A stretch of DNA of 64,000 nt. Origin: Kappaphycus alvarezii. Taxonomy: Eukaryota > Rhodophyta > Florideophyceae > Gigartinales > Solieriaceae. The stretch is taken from NCBI GenBank assembly GCA_002205965.3, contig NADL03000616.1, positions 186,001-250,000 of the forward strand. Reading direction: 5' to 3'. The position numbers were made by a program, and so were the translations under genes. The notes beneath the pieces are model-generated. The model made no database searches, was not told where the DNA came from, and saw only the letters and a list, made by a program, of their open reading frames with translations. Positions 9,994 through 21,842 of this stretch are shown here, piece after piece; position 1 is the first letter of the stretch, and the number at the start of each line of letters is the position of its first letter.

Positions 9994-10772
9994 ATGGCGT
10001 TTTTGTCATCTCCCAACTTGCTCCCTCTCCACATCTCTTCCTCCCTTTCCGCATTTCGCTTCTCATCATTTACCACCACCAAAACCACCACCGCAACAAT
10101 CACCCCCACCTCCCGCCTCTGCCGCCTACCAATCATCCCTCAACTCTCCATTCCCTCACCAACCACACTGTCTCACCGTTATCAACCCATCACCCATCGA
10201 AATCCCGCAGAACACTCCACAAAATCTCATACCTTCATCTCCTCGGCCTGCCAAAACATTCTCTACTCCCATTGCTCTTCGCCCTTCTCGCCTACCCTCT
10301 CTCGGCTCTTTCACAGGACACCGCAACCAATCCCACCACCGCCAGCCCCCCCGTGAAAACCTTCCCGGAAAATGATGCCCTTACAAACTTTCTGGGCGCC
10401 ACAGTCCTCCTTCTCCTCGTATACGCCTCCATTGGCGTCGTCATTCTCACCATCCGAAACTTCTTCGCCAATCGCAACGATGAGCGCCATCTCGCTGTTC
10501 TCGACCAGCTCATCCGCGAAAATCCAGGAAGCAAGACCTTTTTCGATTCCTACGACAACATAGAACAAGTCAAAGCCCTCATCAACCAGAAACCCGCCTC
10601 CTCCAAATCTAAACCGCTGCCTCGTCCTGGCGGCAACCGCCAGTATCGCCGCACCGAGAAAAAGATCCGGACCAAGGAACTCCGTGCTGAGAAGCGCAAG
10701 CAAAAGCTTGCCGACAAAGCCTCTGCACCCAATTCACAAAACCCTACCTCCAAATCATCCAAATCCTCTTAG
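9994..10772 (+). CDS. Putative plastid-targeted single-pass membrane protein
   Basis: The start MAFLSSPNLLPLHISSS opens a Ser/Thr-rich, acid-free leader with Phe at position 3, as in red-algal transit peptides. The body is in another frame (from about 10200): an Arg-Arg pair (SRRTLHK) then a hydrophobic stretch ending LLFALLAYPLSALSQD, compatible with a thylakoid-lumen transfer signal, a second hydrophobic segment FLGATVLLLLVYASIGVVIL (about 10390-10450), and a strongly basic tail rich in KKIRTKELRAEKRKQK. The step from leader to body corresponds to one missing base, possibly in the C-run near 10103-10107. I do not recognise the family. The targeting is inferred from composition only. Confidence 0.5.
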
Positions 10773-10870
10773 CTACCACTCTCCAATACCCTCAACCACC
10801 TCGACAAACTCTGCCATCGTTAGTTTTCCCCAGCCCACCGCCTGCCGCCCCCCCCCCTCCCAACCATGAG

Positions 10871-11532
10871 TCACACCGCACCCATCACGTACCATGCCCC
10901 CAGCACACACACAATAAACACCGCAAAATCCTCCCACACCTGCCGCATTATTCCCACCGCCTTGCTCACTCGCATCACCAAACCCAACATGCCTGCCGCA
11001 CCCATTCCTCCCCCATCGCCCTCACCTCAATCTCCCTCACCATCCTCGCACCCACCAAACAAACCTCCATCGACGCAAACACATGCACCCCCGACACCTC
11101 CCACCTTCCATCCCCGTTCCACACATTCCATACCACATACGCAATGCCCACCAACACCACCAACAAAACCCTCACCCACTCCTTCCCGTATCCAAACACC
11201 TCCCCACCTCTGCCTCTGCCCACCTCCTCCTCTCCCCCCCTCCAAACGGGCCCGTCCTTCCTTTCCCGACCCACCAATCGGTCAACAAACTTCCCACCCC
11301 TTCCTCCTCCCCCCATCCAACCGGCCATTCTCAGTCACTCCCCCTCCTCCCGCCACCGCCTCAACCTCACCCTTCCCCGCCGTGCCAACCACCTCCTCCT
11401 CCACCTCTGCGCTGCTCGGTAAACGAGTCGTATCGCCGGCTGCATAGCCATGCGCGTCCTCTTTTTGGCCAGAATGCGTTGTCGACGCGCCTCTGCCTTT
11501 TCGGCCGCTGTCATCTGTCGCTCGGTTGACAT
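10871..11532 (-). CDS. Possible GET2/CAML-like ER membrane protein, frame-broken
   Basis: GET2/CAML is the ER receptor subunit that, with GET1/WRB, takes tail-anchored proteins from GET3. The start MSTERQMTAAEKAEARRQRI (11532) leads into a basic motif RRQRILAKKRTRMAM, like the cytosolic GET3-binding stretch at the N-terminus of that family. Hydrophobic segments follow: EWVRVLLVVLVGIAYVVW (about 11115-11175) and a last helix FAVFIVCVLGAWYVMGAV that ends at a TGA (10871-10873). The linker is Gly/Glu-rich. Reading through needs several single-base additions in G runs (for example near 11002-11012 and in the GGGGGG runs around 11230-11315). The N-terminal motif and C-terminal helices support the family only weakly; another small ER membrane protein is possible. 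Confidence 0.42.
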
Positions 11533-12665
11533 GGTGTCAGTGATGATTCGGGACGCCGTGAGTTGCGCGTGTGACACTGACTGCGGGAGGGGGATCTACG
11601 ATCTAGTGGTGCGGGTGATGGGTGGCGTAAATGAGGGTGGGAATGGAGGGAGGTGATTGTTTGGGAGCCGGGCGGTGGGGAACGTCGCACTGTTTGTGTG
11701 GCTTGGTTGCAGTGGACGGGTATCTGCCCTGGCCGTAGGGAATTAGACGCGAATGGATACGCAGGTGCCAGAAGGCAAATTTTGATGTCCAAATTTTGGC
11801 GTAAGTCAGCATAGCTTACACATTGTAAAGACAGGTTGCATCGCTTGTGTAATTGGACTTTGAAGCATGCCCCCACGCATTGTCCGCTTCACCCATCTTA
11901 ACCCGTCCCAAATACCTCCACGACCGACATTACGCGCGCCGCCGACCAATTCTCTACCTGTCCCACGCACAAACTCATTCCCGCGGACACCCTCATCCAC
12001 CTCCTCGATTCCAACGCCACGGTGTCCCTCCCTCTCACTAGCAAATGCACGATGCAAATCCCTTTTGTAGCGAACAACGGCAGACGGCACGCTTTGTCTA
12101 TACCGCCTACGGAGAGCAAGTGCCGCAGCTTGGACCGCATGCTATCGACCGTGAGGCACCGTTTCTTGCGAGGCAAATCACGCGACCCGTAGAGCACAAT
12201 TCTGCAATGCCGTTTCCACTCCCTCGGCCTACCCACTCTCGCCTCAGTGTCGCCTGTTGGGGTTTGGCTGCCGGGAAAGCAATCACCAGGAAAGCATCGA
12301 ATTTTGTCCCGATTGTAAACACATTCCGGAAAAGCACACAACGTAGTGAGGGATTGTAGTCTTATCTTTACTTTTGTTTCGCAACCTTATTCCTGATGCG
12401 CATGCTTCGCTTCCCGTAGCCCTACCCCTTGCAAGCCCCCGGCCCATTACATCGTAGACCCCAGCGTTTAGCCCGCGTAGGCTCATTACCAGATGCAACC
12501 GCAGTGTCATTCATCTGCAATACCTTGTCCCTTCTTGCCCATGGCTGCTACTTGCCTCGTTGAAAACCTACCCGCAAAGCTCACATTGAAACACAAATCG
12601 CACAACTCATTAGCCTACCATGTCAACATCCTCCATCAAAAGTGCAGTGAAAAACATTCCGCAAC
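11533..12665. other. Unassigned region between GET2-like and OSCP1-A genes
   Basis: Frames exist on both strands (for example a minus-strand frame at 11898-12341 and a plus-strand protein-like stretch at about 11920-12170 with HKLIPADTLIHLLDSNATVS), but none shows a domain I can name. It may hold a small gene or the degraded 3' part of the OSCP1-A gene. No RNA gene was seen. Confidence 0.3.
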
Positions 12666-13487
12666 CTACAAATTTCCCGCATTCCCTTGTTCGCGCAAAC
12701 TCTCGCCCTCCAGCACAGCCTCCTTCTGCTCTGCCACAACAAACCGACTCTCAATCGACAAATCCAATCCATCCACAAATCGCCCGCACAAACCCAGCCT
12801 CAGCACACTCGGCCATGTCGAGTGCACACCGCCCTCCCGCTTGCTCTGCATGCCGGCCTGGATCAAAGCTTCTACCGGCGTGTTGATGGTTCGCAGACTG
12901 TTGATGATGCTCGTTCGAATCCGATTCATCTCCCCCTCACATCGCGCGCCGTAATAGACATTGTTTGCATTCCTCAGCCGTCGGATCACCTCTTTGGTCC
13001 TTGCGTTTGGAAAAAGCTCGACTAGAGCGTTGTCATCTTTGTGTTGAACACGTCTAACATTCGCTTGCTCGATCCAGTCTGACAAGTTGCACTCGCACTG
13101 CAGTGCATGCTATACGGATCAACTAGAGTGCATGATGAAACCAAAGCAATGTGTAAGTTGTGCCCTGTTCATAATACTTCACGAAAAGCCCCGGCACCAA
13201 TCACTCACCTTTGCCAGTCCGTCCCCCCAAAGGACAGTGAACCGTGTTCAAGTATTGTGAAGAATTCCATAAACCTCCTCACCGCTAAAGATTCGTCGCG
13301 CGCAGAACATCTCATCAGGCCTGGTCTTTGAAAGGATTCCGTCTAGTATTTCTTCCAATACGATATCGCATTTGAGACCCGGCACATCAAACTTTTCTTT
13401 CTGCAAGCAAAGTCTATTTTCCAATGCGCAAACAACTTCGCAACTAATTAACAACAGCTGCATGGGTGCTGCTGTTGACAAAGTCAT
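12666..13487 (-). CDS. OSCP1-family protein, copy A
   Basis: Paralogue of the gene starting at 13914, read in the opposite direction. The first exon starts at 13487: MTLSTAAPMQLLLISCEVVC then ALENRLCLQKEKF matches the OSCP1 N-terminal block (leucine-rich, then ILDxRL). It continues to an EILDGILSKTRPDEMF stretch and, after a frame change at about 13265-13275 (one extra T, or two missing bases), to ILEHGSLSFGGTDWQR, with a donor at about 13208 (GTGAGT on the minus strand). The next exon begins about 13100 after CTGCAG with CECNLSDWIEQANVRRVQ and runs through NRIRTSIINSLRTINTPVEALIQAGMQ, aligning with the plus-strand copy. The family is known as organic solute carrier partner 1/NOR1. The 3' end is unclear after 12666. 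Possibly a pseudogene. Confidence 0.7.
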
Positions 13488-13913
13488 GATCCACGTCCCA
13501 GTAAAAACACAACTTCAACTTTAGCACCAAACCAGCACTCTAATGCCTCCGAAACTGCTGTAGCCTCCGGTTCTTTGAGTATCTTTAAACGACCCGTGTC
13601 GAGAATAAATATTTTTCAATGCCCATGTTTTCGGAGAGGATGCATTCAATTATTTCAGCGGTGACCTAGAAGCGATCCGAGATGCCCGCACCAGTTCCGA
13701 TTTTCTTTCAAAAGCCCGAAAAGTTTTCAAGAGGCCAAAGGAAGGTCATCCGCTGATTCTACTGAGCCCTTTGGCTCACGGTGTAAACCAGAGACCTTGT
13801 GATTCCGCCACTCCCCCGCAACACTGCCAATCCTCAGCAGCCCCAGTTGTTCATAAGCCCTTCTACGTGAAACCAAACCGTGACGGGACCTTTCTAGCAT
13901 TATCAGTCAGGAA
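13488..13913. promoter_or_regulatory. Shared divergent promoter region of the OSCP1 pair
   Basis: A 426-bp gap between two divergently read OSCP1 paralogues. It must contain both promoters if the genes are expressed. I see no GTAC palindrome and no clear TATA box in it. Confidence 0.45.
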
Positions 13914-15439
13914 ATGTCCTCGCTTTTAGCTGTTCCGTTTCAAATGACAAATATGGCTTCAGAAATTCTCTTCATTTTGGATCACCGTTTGAGACACCAA
14001 GTGAAACTCAAGGAGAAGTCCGAATCTATTTGCACTGAAAGTAAGCGAGATTCCTCGATTCTAACTGACTATCCAGGAATCCATTGTTGCGCAATGAATC
14101 CTATTATCGTTGCTGTGCACAACTCTAATTCAATGGCATTTTTCTAACCGTTTGCTAATTTCTCTATGGCAACCCGTTTCTCTTCACCAGTCTTTGAGAG
14201 TGTCGCTCGAAAACTCTTTGAATCGCTGAACACCATGTTCACTCCGCAATATTTACCCTCCATCCAAACCCAGAAAAATATGTTCCGCTCTGCCTTATCG
14301 CATAAATATTTGCGAATATCAACAGACAACTTTGATAAGGTAGCACCCCTGTTAACAACCATCAATTGAGGGGAAAGGGACGGCTCTGCGCAACGATTTA
14401 GTGGTTATATGTACTAACTTTTAAATTGATTCCTTTTAGATCTTTAATATGGCTATCATGGGGTCAAGGTTCAAATATTGCGTTGTAATCTTCTCCCTGA
14501 TATTGTATCGGTGTCAGAGGATAAGCTGAGGGAGGTAAGAGACATATTGCAATCGCGTAAAATGCGCGAGGAAGTCACCAGGTTGAAAGACGGGTTTCTT
14601 GGGGTAAGTGTCTGTATCGATCTTTCCTTGCATACCATTGCTGGAGAAAAAAATCCACTCAATCAGTGATCCGTCTCCCCTTGTTCCCTTCTCATTTTAA
14701 CCATGCCCTCTTTAACATTTTGGCTGTAGTTTTACAGCTCTCTCAGTGTGGGGAAACCGTACGAATGCGAAATACTTTGCTCAACTTTTTCACACAAGTT
14801 CGATATCCTGTGGAAGTTCTCATCCAACAAGGATACCAGGTACATGAACACAATTATTCAGCCTCATTTTCCCTGAGAACCTCCTCTACGGCCCCGACTG
14901 ACGAAATAATTCGCGTACGCTGTGTCTAAACTTCTGCTGCTTTAAAGACTACTGCAGGAGACCTCACTGTGTCTCCACATGGTCCAAATTCCGTCAACAT
15001 GGGCGCCACTGTGATCTATAATAGCGACGGAGGGATTAATGATCAATACGTGCTCCCAATCGCTGGAAAGTCCGGCGGAGACCACAACCTGTACGATGGG
15101 CCTTGGAATCTCTTCTCTCCACGTAAATATGCAGAGGATTTCAATGACGACAGTTTGCCGTTGTCAACCGATATCATTAGCCCGTCTGGTACTCCACGGA
15201 TCGGGAATGACGATATGGATAATGATAAGCAAAATGGCAGTCAGAAATTTGCTCAGAGGCGTCCTTCATTCGTGTCTGACCGACCTCATCTGAATGACGA
15301 AGAATCATCCCAGGAATGCAACTCCTCGTTTGCAACCAGTTCCGAAAACATGTCCAATGTGTCCTACGCAGAACGACTAAGGGCAAATAGGGCACTATGC
15401 AGTCCGCGGTTTGAAGGAACGGATCGCGTTTTCCCGTAA
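13914..15439 (+). CDS. OSCP1: OSCP1-family protein (organic solute carrier partner 1), copy B
   Basis: Five exons: 13914-14040, 14191-14339, 14440-14603, 14738-14839, 14948-15439, all introns GT...AG and phases consistent. About 344 residues, somewhat shorter than animal OSCP1. Matching blocks: SSLLAVPFQMTNMASEILFI then LDHRLRHQVKLKEK (N-terminal core), FESVARKLFESLNTMFTPQY, VQILRCNLLPDIVSVSEDKL, VRMRNTLLNFFTQVRYPVEV and, after the last intron, GPNSVNMGATVIYNSDGG. The C-terminus is Ser/Asn/Asp-rich and ends DRVFP. Exon 3 needs one extra G in the run at 14460-14463 to join DKIFNMAIM to VQILRCN. The family's biochemical role is poorly defined; it has been linked to transport and, in animals, to ciliated tissue, which is notable because red algae lack flagella. 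Confidence 0.85.
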
Positions 15440-16015
15440 GCGTTGCTCCGAAACTTGGACGTGAAATGCCATCCAAAGCGTCACGCTCGAAACTCATATA
15501 CACGAGCTATGGTAGAAAGGAGTTTGAAACTGTGATCTAAATTGCGGATCTTACGTCCATGGCATATTGCAACGAGAGGCATGCTACTGAAAGAGCCACG
15601 GATACATTGGCTCGTTGTGGTTAGGAGGGATGCAAGTGCTCTTCTCCCACGGCATTGTTGATGCAGCACTAGTGCTGGTCGACTCACTGCCGTATACTAT
15701 GTTTCGCCGTGCATACCGAGTTAGAATGAAGCATTTTAATCAATGGCAACATGTCGAAACTGTCAAGTGCATGAAAACTCGTGATTGGATTTTGCAGGTA
15801 CAATGTGGTTGACTTGAGATTGGCCGGAAACATACTCTACACAAACAGATACATGGAAAACTCCGAAGGGGATGGAAATTGTCTCGGTAAACATGCGATT
15901 TTGCTACATCCTAGGTCCAGTGCTTCGTCACGATTTCATGGCTCGTTTCATTCTAGTCACATTACACTTGCACCTACTTTCAAGCTGAAACGCCCAGGGT
16001 CAAAATCTTATGGCG
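15440..16015. other. Intergenic between convergent OSCP1-B and TPR-DnaJ genes
   Basis: 3' flanks of two convergent genes. No domain in any frame and no GTAC palindrome, in contrast to upstream regions elsewhere in the window. Confidence 0.5.
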
Positions 16016-18518
16016 CTACTTGACTGCGGACATAAATATTCTCCCCATGGCCTGAATGCCGTACGCGCGCTCACTCAGGATCTGCTGCCTAGTCACAGCC
16101 ACTTGTCCATGACTCAGTGCTGGGGTATGACGTACGAGCCCTACCTCCGTTCGCTCATTGTGATCGCGCCCACGATCCCCGTGATCCCGCCGGTCCATTC
16201 CCAAATGCGACCCAATTCGTAACCGACGCCTTGACCTTTCCTCGTAGCCTGGGGAGTCGGGTGCCGATTTATCCAGTGAAATGGGAACATCCTCGTCAGC
16301 AATTAGGTCCCGACCAGATAGCACAATACTGACAACGTCTTCCAACGTAGTCTCAATATCAATTACAGAGATTTTCCACATCATGTCAATGGCATTTTGC
16401 GCCATTTCCTCAGCTATTTTCTTCGCTTCCTCGTCGGATATGGATCTATGATCTCTGCTAGACTTCATCACTCGATCATGTAGCCTTTTCTGCTTGTCCA
16501 TGACGCGCGCAGCTGCCGACATAGCCCTGTGCTGTGAAGCAATTCTGTGAGAGCGAAGAGACGCCTTTCTCATCACAGCAGATAGGTTGAATGGTTTTGT
16601 CTTGTCCAACAAGTAGTTTGTCTGGTCACGTAAACGTTTCCGACCGTGTATAAAAGAGATGGTCCAAAGCTCGCCTGTTTCAGGCGACGCATTTGGCGAT
16701 GTGTATTGCTGAGAAAGCCCTTCTTATCCCCATCTACGTAGGGCTTTAAAGTCTTGACCATTTCCAAAACCAGCTTCCCAACCCGTTGCTTTGCAGGCTG
16801 GTTAACAGTTCACTGGATGGTGCAGTTCCATTCTCGTCTACATTACAGGCCAAACTTGCCAATTCAAGCTCTCCAATGAGGTTAACAAACTTGTCCGAGC
16901 CGAATACCATGGCAAACAATGTTGAAGGATCGATGATATCCACGCTATTCTTCACGAGACCCTATCTCCGTATTTGTCGTATACTGCGCGAGACTCCGGA
17001 TCCGACAACACTCTGTAAGCCTCGGCAAGTTTCTGAAACTTTTCTGTCGCCTCGGAGTCATCCTGGTTCTTGTCTGGGTGATACTTTCTGGCCAAATTGT
17101 AGTACGACTTCTTAATACTGGCCTCCGTGGCAGTCTTGGACACCTGCAGCAAATCATAAAGTTTGAAGCTTCCCAAACCTACTGAGGAGTCTGTGATATC
17201 TTCGAGCTCTTCATATTGCTGACCTGTTTCCTTATCTGCCTCTTGAGCGGGTTCTGTCTCATCTCCTTTCTCGCACCTCTGCAACTCTTCGTCTTCATTT
17301 TGTTCACGTTGCGCCGGTGCCGTCGAAGCTTTGACCCAGGAACGGCTTTCCCTTGCCTTCCTCAACCTGTCTCGCCGCTCCTTATCCTGTCTTGCTTTTA
17401 TGTCACGAGCGTCGGCCTCACTCCACTCCCTTCCCTTTCTTTCCCACCCCATCCGCCTTCTATCCACGGCGGCCGACAGTCTTTTCCGACTATTGTTCCG
17501 TCCCAATCGGCGATCAATGCCAAAGTCCAAGCTGCGTGGGGCCGCATCTGTAGCCACTTTTTCGGTTGCTCTGACCTACCCCATCCCCTGAACTTTCTCT
17601 CCCGAAAATTGAGTACACCTTCTTCCGAGGTACCCTCGCTGGATTCACTGATCTTCTCCGCTACGGTATCCTCTTCCTCCCAATCGGTTTCACAACCTTC
17701 ACTGTCAATAACAAACTGAGCATCCTTCAGCCCTCCTTCAACTTGATACTCCCTTGACAGGCCTGAACCCCTAGACGAAACGTATGACGTGCCCTTGCAG
17801 GGCATCCATTCTCAAGATGAGCAGCGCCGAGGCGAATCCAAGCATCCTCCCAATTGGGACGCATGGCAACCAAGCGTTTGGCGTCAGCGGCGGCACGACT
17901 GAAATATACCTGATCATTCATGTGGCGAGCCTTGAGCAAATAGGCGTCACTACGGCCGGCCAGGGCGGAGACCATGGTATTCTCAGCAAGTGCGGGCCAG
18001 GCCAAAAGACGAGTGTAGGCGAGCAGGGCGTCGTCATAGTTGGCAGAGGCAAGGGCGGCTTTGGCAATACGCAAATAAGTGGTGGGGGTAGAGTCGTTGG
18101 GTGTGGCGGCACGGTCCGGCGGGTAGGCAGGTTGATGGAACGAGGTTCCTGGGGGTCTCTGGAGGGGTGGGATTGGAGGTAGGGGAGACGGCGAGGGTGT
18201 GACGGACAAGGGGGATAAGGGGGTCGGAGGGACAGAGAGAGGCAGCTTTGTCTAAGTGGCGATGGCGGCGGAAAGGTCATCAGCGGCGAGATGAGCAGAG
18301 GAAAGGGCAAGCCAGGAAGCAGGGAGATGAGGAAAGAGTTGAGTGGCGGCAGCGGCGTCGCGGACGGCAAAGGCGAGGGTGTTGGGATCCGGGTGGTCTT
18401 TGTTGTGGTCAAGGTAACGGTGTGAACGAGTGAGGAGATGGTGGTAAGTTGAAACTGGGTCGCGGGGGTTGGGGAAGGTGGGGGTTTGCGTGGTTGAAGG
18501 GTCGGGCACGGAAGACAT
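16016..18518 (-). CDS. TPR - J-domain - DnaJ-X co-chaperone, frame-broken
   Basis: Hsp70 co-chaperone fused to TPR repeats. The start is MSSVPDPSTTQTPTF (18518). TPR-like helices follow: LAFAVRDAAAATQLFPHLPA, then AKAALASANYDDALLAYTRL and RAAADAKRLVAMRPNWEDAW. After an acidic linker comes a charged coiled region, then the J domain at about 16965-17160 with KLYDLLQVSKTATEASIKKS and the catalytic HPD in ARKYHPDKN. The DnaJ-X domain follows: IIDPSTLFAMVFGSDKFVNL, KLVLEMVKTLKPYVDGDKKG, QASFGPSLLYTVGNVYV. Frame changes at about 18245 (reads as TAG), 17731-17733, 17558-17562, 16955, 16797 and 16630 each fit a missing base; two further shifts would be needed in the C-rich stretch near 18190-18230. 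Length would be about 830 residues. Confidence 0.82.
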
Positions 18519-18575
18519 TGTGAGGAGGGGGAGAGTTTTGAACAAGCGAGGGACGGAACGGTCGGGGTGGGGCAA

Positions 18576-20873
18576 GTGAAGTGGAGATAGGAAAGCGGTA
18601 TCGGAAAAACGGTGACGGAAGGAATAGAAAAATTTACGAGTACAAGGATGGAACTTGGTAAGGAGAGGAAGGCGTGGAGTAGGGAGATGGAAGTGAAGGT
18701 TGGAATCGCTAAGAGTGGTGTCAAACCGGGATTTGGATTGGAAGCAAATTAAAATGCGGTGAGCAAATGGATTGCGAAGCAGGTGGACGCCGAATCTTCA
18801 AGTGGGTCAACCCGCCCGTTCAAAGTATCAAAGTATGGTTTTCATTCTCCGGCTTGCGGTGAGCCCTCTGCCGAGAACATTTATCAGTGTGGTTGATTTT
18901 AATGTTGAATCAAAATCAAGAGAAAAGATAAAAACTATAATCTGCGTACAGTACAGTACCATACAGTTCCTTTTGGGGCACTAAAAAAGTGCCGCGAAAC
19001 TTTGGCATTGAGTTACACCTGGCGCAATAGATCCTTACTGGCTTCTCCTTTTTTCTATTGCTGGACCTTTTCTTGCACTGTATGGTACTGTACAACCCAA
19101 TGAAGCATTGTTCTTCAACACTCTATTTTTCTGTAATAATTTCCCCAAAAAACCAAAACATAAACCTCTCATACAATATGAATTGTCACTTGTCTCCAGT
19201 ACATCAGATAGCCAGTCTCCACTTTGTTGCCGTGACAACAGACCAACGGCCCTTACGAACTTCCGCACCACTTTTTGCTCCACACACTGAGCATTCTAGC
19301 ACCTTGCAGAGAGGTCGGTCGGTCGCTGGCCACTGGCAACTTTTACTACCATCTGAAATGTTGTCAACGCAACTGCAGCCTTCAAATTTGATGACAACCA
19401 ATAGACCAGGCAATGTGCAGGAGAGGCATTGTAGTCACAATGATGACGATGGTGATGATAAGCCTTTCTACAATGTAACCGTGATGACGTACCGACAAGC
19501 ACAAATTTGCCTTTTCATCTCATCATGTGTTCATTTGGCAGCGCTAGCGTAATCCTAGTCGCTGGTCATACGCAATGTTACCATCTTGACAGTACCAGGT
19601 AGTTCCCAAATTTGGCACTGTGCTTGACATGCGGCCTTCCCTCATCTCCTACCCTGCCATTTGCCTGTCGAGATACAGAATACCACTGGCACGACGCCTC
19701 AACTTGTCAAACAAACAAGTCTTGTTTGCACTGCCTCTCCTCAGACTTTAGGGTTAATAGGAATTCACATGTTTCTATTCACAAACCGCCTCCTCGACTA
19801 GCATGTACTGTACTGTACCCTTTGAACTTTTAACGTACAGGCCTTGCACTAGAACTTTGAGGGGAGCCACTTGCGCTGCTGTACAGTGCTGTACTTTAAT
19901 GAATACGGAAATGCGGTAGTACAACATATGGGAGAGTAACGGATCTAATGCTGTAATTATTGTTCCCAAAACCAGAATCTCCGCCTAGACAGACAAAATA
20001 TATTCTACTTCAGATATGGACTGGACTGTATTGTAATTTCACATTTTAAAGCCGCTTTTTGATGTGGACATCACTCGTGCTCGTGCTCAACGGCAGGCAA
20101 CTCTTTGGGATGAGCACAGCCACAAATCATCCGACTCGATTTGCAGTCAAAAGAGCAATTTCCACTTTCACGCTGATACCGTACAGTCTCTGCATGTGCC
20201 AAGAATTGTAGCGACTCAATTCAATTTCTTGACCTCGTCGCCTACTGTGCCTCTCACCTGGCTCAAGCTACACTGTACGACAGTACAGTAGAATACCATT
20301 GCTACTACTATACTCTACTGCGCAATTTGAATTCGACTCTTTTGTTGTGCTGTTGAAACAGAGGGGAAGACGACAGTGACAAACAGGAAACTCGGGAGAC
20401 ACGAAATTTTGAAAGGAGACCAGAGGCGCGGTTGAAAATCTCACAGTACCCATAGTTTGCGCCCGTGGCATTAACAGATTTCGTGCGGCTGTACAGTACG
20501 GTATAACCTCATGTACAGTACTGTATAGTACCTTAGAAGACGACAACAATAGATGATTCAAGATCAACTTCGGCTCTTGATTTCCATGTCAAGTACTTTA
20601 CAGTACTGTACATCTGTACTGTAACGTGATCTCAAATTTTCTTTTGGACAAATCAATCCACTGAAACAGTGAAACTTCAAGCATCATAATGACAAGTTTA
20701 CAGTACATCAAATGGTTTCTACGGTGTCCACTGCAGGATCCGACTATAGGGCTAGGAACAAACACACAAACAAACATACGTTTTTATTAAATGTTCACTA
20801 AACCGAGCTGGGTCACTCAGGCATTAGGTGAAGTGAGAGACAAAGCACGGCGAGATACGGCATGAGCCGTCAG
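18576..20873. other. Intergenic, rich in GTAC palindromes
   Basis: About 2.3 kb with no supported gene. GTAC-type palindromes occur at about 18946-18965, 19078-19093, 19804-19818, 19880-19895, 20272-20290, 20490-20531, 20595-20624 and 20699-20707. Short frames here have no recognisable domains. Confidence 0.6.
20490..20624. repeat. GTAC-palindrome cluster
   Basis: GTACAGTACGGTAT at about 20491-20504, ATGTACAGTACTGTATAGTA at 20511-20530 and TTTACAGTACTGTACAT plus TGTACTGTAA within 20597-20624, all variants of TACTGTACAGTA. Confidence 0.7.
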
Positions 20874-21560
20874 CTAGAGAACGAGGGAGGCGAGGGTGGT
20901 GACCAATCGGTGGTATTCATCGGATGGGGGTTTCCCGCGGCGGAGTGCGAAAAAGGAAGCGACTTTGGCCAGGGCCTTACGGGCAGGTTTGCCGATGGCT
21001 CCGTGAGTATCGAATCCAAGAGGGTAGAATTGGGCTTGTATTGTCCCACAGAGGGCAGCGTAATGCACAGTTTTCGAGGCTTCAATGGGCAGGGTAGCCC
21101 CTCCGGAGGTCTTGCGAGAGTGGGAGATGGCCCGTGCGGTGTAGGGGCTTGCAATGAAGACGTCAAGTGTGCAGGGACGTGAGGAGAATTCGATGTCGTC
21201 AATGAGGATGCTCATTCGGCGGCGTTCCGAGTACGGGAGGTGGGCATCGCAGGGGAAGGTATATTCGAGCTTCGGGCGCAACAGTACAGAAGGATGTCGG
21301 AGGAGGGTATACAGTTTATCTCGAAGGTGGTTGTGGCGTCGGAGGAATCCCTCCATCGCTGGGCAGTGGATAGCATGTCTCCCGAGTGGGTCGAGGAGGG
21401 GCAGGGGTCGAGCTTGGGAGAGTGCACACCGGGGGCAGTGGTCCCGGCCGTTGAAGACGGGGTGACCAAGTCGAAGCAGGATCATATATGTCCAGATTTG
21501 GGGGTCGATGCGGGTGGAAGCGCGGGAGTCCGGGGGGTGAGAAAGGGTGAGTTGGCGGAC
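20874..21560 (-). pseudogene. Non-LTR retrotransposon C-terminal fragment 1
   Basis: 3' part of a non-LTR (LINE-like) polyprotein. A stretch reading TYMILLRLGHPVFNG leads into a CxxC zinc motif (DHCPRCALSQ) and an H-x3-C partner (GRHAIHC), then RRHNHLRDKLYTLL. An endonuclease-like core follows with IDDIEFSSRPCTLDVFIASP, resembling the PD-(D/E)xK pattern that accompanies such zinc motifs in restriction-like-endonuclease LINEs. The end has the family module FYPLGFDTHGAIGKPARK. No RT domain is attached, as expected for 5'-truncated LINE insertions. The last 203 codons (21485-20874) are an open frame. Confidence 0.65.
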
Positions 21561-21842
21561 CGTGTTCGACAGCTGAGGTTCCGGGCGAGTCGGTGAGCTG
21601 CACTTTCGTATTGCGGGGGAGAGGAGAGATATCTTTTGTGGCGTTCATGATGGATGTTGGATGTGAGGGTAGTCTGGACGCCTTGTATTTGACCGCTCGT
21701 GGGAGGCGGGCAAGGAGAGGTTGGAGCGGAAGATCGGCAGGAATGACAATGTGAGGGATAGATTGGTGGGTCCGTCGTATCTCGTTGGGTAGGAGATGGT
21801 GGTCGATGGGCGGCAATAGGTCGAGGGAGAGGTGGTAGGTGC

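Noticed and set aside
10866-11447. Long plus-strand proline-rich open frame
   Set aside because: It is the antisense of a minus-strand product with an N-terminal GET2-like basic motif and two clear hydrophobic helices; the proline bias follows from C-rich DNA.
11853-12359. Pair of overlapping plus-strand frames as a gene
   Set aside because: Both strands are equally open and nothing is recognisable; recorded only as an unassigned region.
18576-20873. Short plus-strand frames as host genes (for example 19058-19552)
   Set aside because: No domain, no codon-level signal, and GTAC palindromes run through the region.
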